Shown: positions 57,355-64,000 of the stretch, one piece after another
Numbering within the stretch: position 1 is the first letter of the stretch
Layout of the letters: the number at the start of each line of letters is the position of its first letter
From: Terebella lapidaria
Taxonomy: Eukaryota > Annelida > Polychaeta > Terebellida > Terebellidae
Reading direction: 5' to 3'
DNA: 64,000 nt
Assembly: GCA_949152475.1 (NCBI GenBank)
Contig: OX424564.1
Location: 40,174,165-40,238,164 of the forward strand
Notes under the pieces: model-generated
Told to the model about the DNA's origin: nothing
Seen by the model: only the letters and a program-made list of their open reading frames with translations
The model's database searches: none
Translations under genes and position numbers: made by a program

Positions 57355-58749
57355 TTTATGTTACGGTCTCAAGTAGAGTTCCGTTTTCCACCGATGGGTG
57401 AAGAAGAAATTCGTGCATGTCGGAGGCAAGCGATCGCACCGCTAGGCGAGTATCTTTATTATATTACTAAAGATATATCGAAAATGTAGCATTTTAGCGA
57501 TTCGCTTGAAATCAAGACTATCGTCTGTTTTCATGACCATCTAGCACTACTGCTCCACCGCCTATCCTTTGATTCTAAGGAGCATGTAGTAGTTTAGATT
57601 GGTGATGTATAAAATAAACTTCCCAAATTTTATTTGTAAGTTTGCCGTTCATTGTTATTACTCACCTCTAAACTACTACAGTAAAGGCCCTCCCATCCAT
57701 CCCCGCCAGTTATGTGCTAGGGGCTTCCTTTTGTCGTTTTTTGGACAGAAAAGTGCAGCTTCTGCGCAGCTGCGCGCGCATGCGCGGCGGTTTTGGCGGC
57801 AAAAGGAGCACTCGAGTCATGCAGGCAGACGATCGTGCCTTGCTTTCAGTACGCGAATTTCTATCCAGAACGATCCAAAGGATCGAAAAGGAGCATGTAG
57901 TAGTTTAGAGGTGAGTAATAACAATAAACGGCAAATTTACAAATAAAATTTGGGAATTTTGTTTGAATTAACATATTTTGGGCAACAGGGATGATAGGGC
58001 CACAGGGGGATACACCCACGCGATCATTGGTGACCGAATCGTCTAGTTTTGCTTGTCCTGATGTCAAAAAAAAAATCAACGACAATTTCGTTTTCTCCGT
58101 CCTGTTTGATTTCCGTCATCAAGCCCACCATGCATGTACTTTATTATGAACACCATCGAAAAGAGACGAAAACAGATAGATTTTCCTGGATCTCGAAGTT
58201 ATCAGAGGATGTTATGATAATAAAGTTATAGTCATGAATGTTTTATTTGAATAATTGATTTTTCAAAAACGTAATCATATAACTTAATTGAAGACAGTTT
58301 CGATCATCCATCAAAGACAATTGATGATTGATCCCTTCACTATTATACAGCTGATAACTAGTTACCATGAAAAATATTTTTATTTTAGACCGAACGAAGA
58401 TTTTGGCCAGCACCGTCTTTACCATTGATATTCCCCATTTGTAGGCACCCAAAGCGAGGGAAAGCTTACAGGGGGCGGATTTCACATTGAAACACGAAAT
58501 CTGTATGTTTTTTTGGTGGCAACCAAACTTTGTCACACTTGAATGATGATCGACTGATCACTGCTGATTGACCGATCGAGCTCGTAACTCTTCACTCCGC
58601 TTTGTGGAGATACAAGACTGTAATGTCAGTGAGGTTTTGAAATTTGTTCGCTTATAGGGTTCTGTCAAAATGGTCCAGTGCTTCGAAATACCAACATCAG
58701 AAGTTGAAGTGTCCATCCATATTTGAATTAGAACATTTATGGTGTCGAC

Positions 58750-59150
58750 AGCATTCTTTTTTTTTCCTTCCGCCATTTTCATATTGACATCATATTCTTC
58801 ATATTTTCGCCAAATCCAAGGTGAAATCAATATTACAGTTTTCGTGGGATAACTTCGGGCAATGAATGACCGCAAGACTTTGGATGGAGGCTCATATACC
58901 ACCAGGCAAAAAGCCTATATTGATTTTTGCATCAATCAGACAAACGACCTTTGACCTAGGGCTTGAAATAATTGCTGATGAGTCCTCCTTGACTCTTCTT
59001 CTTTTCTTGGGAGTAGGTGCATTGTAGAACATTCAGCAAATAAGACGTTAATATTATTCGACTCATTGCCATAGATTAGTGGTATTATAAATGAGCTTTG
59101 ACCTAAGTTTTTGTTTTCTTGTTTTCGTGGAGATATTGGAAACTGGTGCC
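58750..59150 (+). mobile_element. Family C relic (old)
   Basis: Diverged match to the 5' part of family C: T-run plus CTTCCGCCATTTTC, then GGAGGCTCATATACCACCAG, CAAACGACCTTTGACCTAGG, GATGAGTCCTCCTTGA and one decayed monomer. No hairpin or CTAG end remains. The segment 58047-58749 before it holds nothing I recognise. Confidence 0.7.
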
Positions 59151-59288
59151 ACCCATTTACATGCTTTAGTTGTTCCAGACCACTTCCGTATGAGTAAAAT
59201 CCTTCCACATTTGAGGATTTTCGCATGTGCTTTGAAAAATCTAAATATTCCTTTGCAAGTTGGGACCATCTTGGCAGTATTGAAACTA

Positions 59289-59550
59289 CCATATTGGTCC
59301 TAAAATAGTAGCACGGCAAGCCAAAGCAAGACCTCGGTCAAATTTAAGAAAAACACTGAATAATATACCTATAGCCTTCAGTTCCCTTTATTCATGTTAT
59401 TATGGTTTAAAAAACATGATCATGTGTGCATTGGAGCACTCCCAAGGTTTTATTAGAGAGATATGAGGTGAATTATAAGGTTACAAATTTCTGGGAAAAG
59501 AGGGGGGCACTCTACTATTAGGACATGTGCCACTATCAGGACCAATAGGG
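59289..59550 (-). mobile_element. MITE-1 copy d, just upstream of exon 2
   Basis: Reverse copy with CCATATTGGTCCTAAAATAG at the left and CTATCAGGACCAATAGGG at the right, TA on both sides. Somewhat diverged. It ends 109 bp before the exon 2 acceptor. Confidence 0.85.
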
Positions 59551-59659
59551 TATACGATTGTTCTAGATTTCAGAGTGAAAACAGAGACAGGTTTAGAATG
59601 TAACCAAGCCCTGTTGAAATGTGGAAGTGATGCTATAGTCAGTAAGTTTGTCTCTACAG

Positions 59660-59801
59660 ATGTTTGGAGTCTAGGAGTCATCCTCTACATGCTGGTGGTC
59701 GGGGATCTGCCGTTCCAGGAGGCCAACGATAGCGAAACTCTCACCAAAATCATGGATTGTAACTACAGGTTGCCAGCGCACACATCCCCCGAGTGCCAAC
59801 A
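59660..59801 (+). CDS. SNRK: SNRK exon 2
   Basis: 142 bp encoding (D)[38 protein letters not shown] and on to ECQ, the alpha-F to alpha-G part of the kinase domain. The DVWSLGV and [11 protein letters not shown] blocks are diagnostic for SNRK. Acceptor TCTACAG|AT (AG 59658-59659) completes the Asp codon begun in exon 1. Donor CAACA|GTCAGT at 59801/59802 leaves two bases of a Gln codon. Confidence 0.95.
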
Positions 59802-59951
59802 GTCAGTACAGCTTCAGTTGTCTTAACATGTGTACAATCAATGTGTGAGATATCATGGATACTGACAAGACACTAATAGCTGTATATTCTGCACTAAATC
59901 AAACATTAAATGAAGTTTATTGTGTAGAGACTTGAGTGTGGTGTGTTGTAG

Positions 59952-60158
59952 GTTGGTGAGCGAGATGTTAGTGCGAGAGCCGGGACAGCGGATCTCGCTA
60001 CCCGACATCCTGACTCACGTGTGGGTGACCCGGGGCGAAGCGTCCCCGCTCCCTCTCCTGCCTCTCGTGTCCTGGGAACACCTCACGCGGGATGAACACA
60101 GCCTCATCATCAGCAAAATGGTCGCTCGCAAGATGGCAGCTAAGGACGATATCCTACA
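59952..60158 (+). CDS. SNRK: SNRK exon 3
   Basis: 207 bp. Acceptor TTGTAG|GTTGG (AG 59950-59951); joining gives ECQQ-LVSEMLVREPGQRISL, the end of the kinase domain including the alpha-H/I region. The second half (EHLTRDEHSLIISKMVARKM) begins the UBA-like autoinhibitory/regulatory domain of AMPK-related kinases. Donor CTACA|GTAAGT at 60158/60159. Confidence 0.93.
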
Positions 60159-60352
60159 GTAAGTCAGCAGCCGTTATCTGCTAAGACTGTATACCTAGAA
60201 ATTATGTTCATAACATTATATTCATGACATCTGTGTGTCCAAGTTCATGTAGAGTTTCTGCCGTCAAAGACAATCATGATTAATTGTTAGCTGTGTGGTG
60301 ATGATCGGTCTGTAGTCTACACGGTTTGTCATGAGCATTTTGACTTGTACAG

Positions 60353-60556
60353 AGCCCTGGAGCGCAATGCGTACAACCACATCACTGCCACCTACTACCT
60401 GCTGGCGGAGAGTCGACTGCGCAAACAGCGCGAAAAACACGGGGGCCACGGCAAGAGTGTCAAGTCTGCCCTGACGCCACGAGCCGTCACTGGCCAGCAG
60501 GAGAACACACGGGCCAACCCCAAGTCCAAACTGGCGCCCCTTGCACTGTCCCCTCG
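60353..60556 (+). CDS. SNRK: SNRK exon 4
   Basis: 204 bp. Acceptor TTGTACAG|AGCC (AG 60351-60352). Encodes QALERNAYNHITATYYLLAE, which closes the UBA-like domain and is a strongly conserved SNRK segment, then a basic stretch (SRLRKQREKHGGHGK) and the start of the disordered tail. Donor CCTCG|GTATGT at 60556/60557 leaves phase 2; the frame that reads on to 60614 is intronic. Confidence 0.92.
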
Positions 60557-60951
60557 GTATGTACTGTCTGTGAGCCCGGCATGCTATACCAGCCACAGAC
60601 AGCAGCAATTCTAGCTGTCCCCCGGTGTCCTTGTTTAGAGCATGAAAATATCAATGTCTTCACGTGTTGTAGTACTTTCGTCGTAAATTTCTTCAGAAAG
60701 TTGCATGATTGTGATGTTACACAACAAAACTAAACTTCACTGTATTTTAGTAGTAGAAACTTGCAGTACATCGTTGTGTTCAAGCTGAACTGTGTCAGTA
60801 AAAGGTGCTCCATGACTCTCAGCAAAACAGTGTGATGGTATTACTACTGATGTCACTGACACTTGCTAACAAACAACCAGTGCATGTTTGACAGTTACAA
60901 ATGTATTGACCTGTATTGCATGTGTGTTTCTCTCCCATCTGACACCATTAG

Positions 60952-61050
60952 CAATCTGGTGTCGATTCCATCATTACCCACAATCCCCTCCCTGCCAGCC
61001 TCCCCCGTGTCACCAGGACCCTCCCAATCCGGCATTCCCTGCTGCTGCTG
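60952..61050 (+). CDS. Possible SNRK cassette exon (33 codons)
   Basis: Between exons 4 and 5 a 99-bp segment has an acceptor-like CCATTAG|CAATC and donor-like CTGCTG|GTGCTT, is open in the phase set by exon 4 and returns phase 2 to exon 5, so inclusion keeps the reading frame. It would add a Pro/Ser-rich stretch (VSIPSLPTIPSLPASPVSPG...). A second donor 6 bp on (CTT|GTAACC) would also keep the frame. Compositionally it resembles the disordered SNRK tail, but without RNA evidence it may be chance. Confidence 0.35.
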
Positions 61051-61351
61051 GTGCTTGTAACCATGGATACCAGCACATTCAGTTTCAGGCTCAGTTGCTG
61101 AACTTCCGTAAGTCAGTAAGGCAGAGAACTATATACTGGGATAGGCAACTCGGTCAATTTTGGGTGAAAAACCCTGATAAATGACAAAACCTCATTTGAG
61201 CATGTTAATACGGTGTCAGGCACCCGAAATGTAAATTATCCTAATATCGCTTGGCTTGTAGTGAGATCAATGGGACGGGATGGTAAATACTGATAATAAA
61301 CATTAGACACGTTATACCCCACCTACTGCACTCCCTTATCATTTACCATAT

Positions 61352-61494
61352 CAGTGGTCCCCCTCAGATAAGACCTACCCTTCTGCCACTTAGGGGATGT
61401 CTTATTAGAGGGATTCATTTACATGTTAACGTTATCCTAGTGCCACAGGAAAAGGTCTTTACAGAGGGGGGGTCCTATCTGAGGGGGACCACTG
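61352..61494. mobile_element. Short palindromic MITE in SNRK intron 4
   Basis: Terminal inverted repeats CAGTGGTCCCCCTCAGATAA / CTATCTGAGGGGGACCACTG around a short interior (143 bp in all), TA at the right edge and TAT at the left. Mariner-like by its ends. The rest of the intron (61060-61351, 61495-62217) has nothing recognised. Confidence 0.8.
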
Positions 61495-62217
61495 TACTTC
61501 AATTCGTGGATCACATAATCTGCTCATGGTTATACAGTTTGATGTGCAAAATTTGATTATTGGTATCCGGCACTGTTTTTAAACGCTAAAATTAGATTTA
61601 TGTCATATTACGTATTGATGCCTTTTGGCCAGAGTTGCCTATCAGTATAGAGATCCCTGATTGAAGATCGCTCCCATTTAGTTATGCTGGTTATTGATGG
61701 GTTCCCTTCCATCCCCGGCTTTTCGTTTCAGTTTCGAGTTCCAGTTTGTGGTGAAAGTGATCATGCTGGTCAGAATTGGAATATTGGTACTGGCAACAAT
61801 TTATTTGACGTTTATTTTGGTGTGTTTTTGTTTGACCTGTGCTGCTGTGAATCCTTCTATTGCCATTTGGATGGCTCTATGAGTAAATACTGATACTCGG
61901 AAAATATGGTCAGCCAGAATTTTCTATGTTAGCTATTCAGCTTCAAACGATTCGTTCTGTATATCTTATATGACAAGAATATTGTAAGATATTCATGTCA
62001 TGGTTGATGGTTTTTGGCTGGATGGCGAATGGGATATGCACATATAAACATGTATGTATATTGATTTTCAGCATTACTTTTTTTTCCTTGTCGTGAGTCT
62101 CATTTGGAAAAGTTTCTAGGCAGAAGTAGACATGTAATAAATGTACTAACATCTAACACATCTATACAAACTTTTTGAGGGACATGCTGGTTGACTGTTG
62201 TATGTGTCTGTTGACAG

Positions 62218-63635
62218 GTCACAGACGGTGCCAGACTCCCCTCTGACACCAGACAAGCCGGAGCTGACATCGCCCAGCGTGCCGGTGGCGCCACCTCGCC
62301 GCACACGCAGCCCGGTGGAGCGCGGGTCACTGCTGCGGAAGTGTTCACTGATCCAGGAGGAGGTGCTGGAGGAGGGTGAGGAGGACATGGAGGTGGACGA
62401 CAGCCCCACCAAGGAGAACCTGCGTGCCGACATCAAGCGCCAGAACTACGTGGACGAGAGTCTGAGCGACGACTCTGACACGCGCAGCACGAGCGGTGGC
62501 AAAGAGAAGAGTTCACCAGCGCGCTCCGCCCCCGCCCGCAGACAGATGCCTGTACGCCCGCTCCACTCTGTCAAGAGCTCACCTCAGCCCTCAGCTCCTC
62601 AATCAGATCTTCGAGGAGGGTGAGAGTGAGGATGATGACCTGCTCCCAGCGCTCAAAACCAAGATCTCCATGTCGCCCGCACTACAGCCGTCACCTGAGG
62701 TCTTGCGCAAGTTTGAGTCCCAGCGCAAGCGGCTTAGTAAAGGTCAGCGGGGCACCAGCTGCAGCAGTTCGGACACCAGCGACACGGACGATCCGGACTC
62801 ACGGCGGCGCCGCGACAAGCTTAAGGGTCGAATCCCACGGCGCGACTCCAGTGATCACTCAAGCGACACAGACGGGCCCGGTGGCCCAAGTGGCTTCGGC
62901 ACCGGCGGCGGTGGCCGTCTGTTTGGCGCCAGCGGTGGCAGCAGCTCCACTCGAGGCCGTGGCGACAAGTCAAACAAAGGCGACAAAAAGTCGAACAAGT
63001 CTTCCAGCAACAAAGGTGGCAGTTCACGGCAAAACGGGAATGCTGGTGCCAGTGGGGGACAGGCGACAGGGACGCTACTCGGCAAGCGCGACTCCTCCAG
63101 TGATCGAGATAACTCACAGTCAGAGGTTGGCGGGAAGATCAGCAATTTGAGCATTGCCTCAAACATGTCAAACTTGAGTATAGCGAGTGCAGGCAGTGGA
63201 CGCAGTGCCAAGTACATTGTAGACTCAGACAGCAAAAACAGCACAGACTCCCTGAAACCCTGCAACAAGTCACAACCATCCTGTAAAGACGTGGAAGCCG
63301 CTCTCAATGAGGAAAACAAAGCAAAGTCACGCATCATTCATGTCCGCTCCAAGGACTTCTCAAGTCTCATGGAACGCTTCTCAACGAGCAAAAACATGGA
63401 CATCGCAGAACCAGGGACTGCTTTCTTACCACAGCAGCAGAAAGCACATGATGTGTCTGGCATCAAGTTCCGCAAGCGGCCAAAGGAGAAGGTGAAAACT
63501 GACATCAACCGTAACGGGCTGATTGCGAGGGCCGACTGCTCGCTGACAGAGGATGGAGAGGAAGAAATGGTCAACACTGCAGAGTGTCCAAAACACCCCA
63601 ACGTCGTCAATACCAAGTGCTGCTCTGTCGTCTGA
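62218..63635 (+). CDS. SNRK: SNRK exon 5 (C-terminal tail and stop)
   Basis: Acceptor TGACAG|GTCAC (AG 62216-62217); joining gives SPR-SQTVPDSPLTPDKPEL. Low-complexity Ser/Glu/Arg/Gly-rich tail, with the conserved island LLNQIFEEGESEDDDLLPAL (vertebrate LNQIFEEGES) and SCSSSDTSD(T)DD, ending TKCCSVV and TGA at 63633-63635. An odd point: the 5' part is open in one frame to 62623 while the conserved island and the rest are in the next frame. One extra C in the CCC near 62589-62591 would explain it (KSSPQP then QLLNQIF); a small unrecognised intron is the alternative. With a single-base correction the whole coding sequence is 2553 nt, 850 aa, against about 765 in human. Confidence 0.88.
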
Positions 63636-64000
63636 CCCGCTACATCTACACCACACTTGTTCATGATTTATGACATGTTATGATGTATGTAACTGATAGA
63701 TTTACGTCAATTTAACGTATATTTAGAACAAATTGTGAACCTTAATGAAAAGTAACTAAATCTGGTTGTTTTGTAGAAATCTGAATGAATTATGTTCAAG
63801 GTGTGACATGTTCACAATGTTTTTAGGTTGTCTGTTACCTCAACATGTTTTTTTGTTGTTGTTGAGACAAAGTCCTGTTTATCAAGGAATATCAGTAGCT
63901 GCTGTGGTCAGGCTATTGTGTGTACTGCACTGCACTCTTCATGTACACAGTTAGATTATTATTGGATCCATAGGTTTGTCCTATATCGTTTCTGTTTTGT
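63636..64000 (+). other. SNRK 3' UTR (start)
   Basis: AT-rich sequence after the stop. No canonical AATAAA seen before the window ends, so the polyadenylation site is probably beyond it. Confidence 0.5.

Larger units (their letters stand above)
41677..57956 (+). mobile_element. DIRS retrotransposon, outer copy, with two nested insertions
   Basis: DIRS-type (tyrosine-recombinase) retrotransposon in three segments: 41677-42128 (left inverted repeat and leader), 49657-54949 (gag-like, RT/RNase H and recombinase frames, about 49799-54878) and 57355-57956 (internal complementary region and right inverted repeat). Their sum, about 6.35 kb, matches the inner copy (6.385 kb). The two interruptions are the family-D element and B2. 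Sequence is very close to the inner copy, so it is young despite the insertions. Its coding part shows about one break besides the two insertions; treated as a fossil. Confidence 0.9.
40346..58046 (+). mobile_element. Helentron-like family B, copy B3, split by DIRS
   Basis: The 5' hairpin GTATCCCCGAAC-AAA-GTTCGGCGGATAC is at 40346 and the family core follows to 41676. The family 3' end (GGGGGATACACCC, hairpin CGATCATTGGTGACCG, CTAG at 58043-58046) lies directly after the outer DIRS. TT flanks both ends. Joining these halves into one element is inference, but each lacks the other end and both point the same way. More diverged than B1/B2, so older. Confidence 0.75.
12707..59659 (+). other. SNRK intron 1 (about 47 kb)
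   Basis: GT donor at 12707, AG acceptor at 59658-59659, splitting a Gly/Asp codon context with preserved phase. It interrupts the kinase domain between the APE motif and the alpha-F region. Almost all of its length is transposons and satellites, annotated separately. No other host gene was recognised in it on either strand. Confidence 0.9.

Noticed and set aside
58558-59319. Minus-strand frames of 114 and 127 aa
   Set aside because: Partly over the family-C relic and repeat-derived sequence; no homology recognised.
62202-62217. Upstream in-frame start for the C-terminal SNRK frame
   Set aside because: The bases before 62218 form a good splice acceptor and the exon joins in phase to exon 4, so a local start is not needed.
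60264-63664. Minus-strand frames of 76-160 aa opposite SNRK exons
   Set aside because: Antisense of the confirmed SNRK coding sequence.

Overview
The window looks like nuclear DNA of a marine invertebrate animal. The single clear host gene is an intron-split SNRK (sucrose non-fermenting-related kinase) orthologue. It lies in repeat-rich DNA with Helitron-like (Helentron/HINE, 'pearl'-like) elements, several MITE families, DIRS tyrosine-recombinase retrotransposons and many minisatellites. This mix would fit a lophotrochozoan such as a mollusc or brachiopod, but a cephalochordate or hemichordate cannot be excluded from sequence reading alone. Nothing bacterial or plasmid-like was seen.

Layout. 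1-9.5 kb: intergenic satellites (32-, 53- and 45-bp minisatellites), a relic of Helentron-like family A, and reversed arrays of family C. 9.5-12.1 kb: little structure apart from a LINE tail, then a likely TATA-less SNRK promoter. 12124-12706: SNRK exon 1, encoding nearly all of the kinase N-lobe and the catalytic and activation loops. 12707-59659: a ~47-kb first intron made largely of transposons. 59660-63635: the remaining SNRK exons, packed into 4 kb (end of the kinase domain, UBA-like domain, long disordered tail, Cys-Cys C terminus). The gene is on the + strand throughout.

Intron 1 is a stratified record of insertions. Two nests stand out. In 28.8-39.1 kb, an old DIRS end holds a MITE, which holds Helentron-like B1, which holds family-A copy A4, which holds A5. 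In 40.3-58.0 kb, Helentron-like B3 holds a DIRS copy (outer), which holds family-D element and B2; the family-D element in turn holds a second, apparently whole DIRS copy (inner). The Helentron-like families (A, B, C, D) share one design: a 5' terminal hairpin, a poly-T or GTCC-type tract, a tandem-repeat core, an inverted copy of the outer 5' hairpin arm near the 3' end, a small 3' hairpin, and a CTAG or CTAA end. They sit at TT dinucleotides, and interrupted host repeats serve as empty sites. None carries a Rep/helicase gene here, so they look non-autonomous. The DIRS copies carry gag-like, RT/RNase H and tyrosine-recombinase reading frames, inverted terminal repeats and the internal complementary region.

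SNRK itself appears functional. All kinase motifs and the presumed LKB1 target Thr are present. Two points need checking: an apparent one-base shift in the last exon, and a phase-neutral possible cassette exon. Family names are from pattern recognition; no database search was run.
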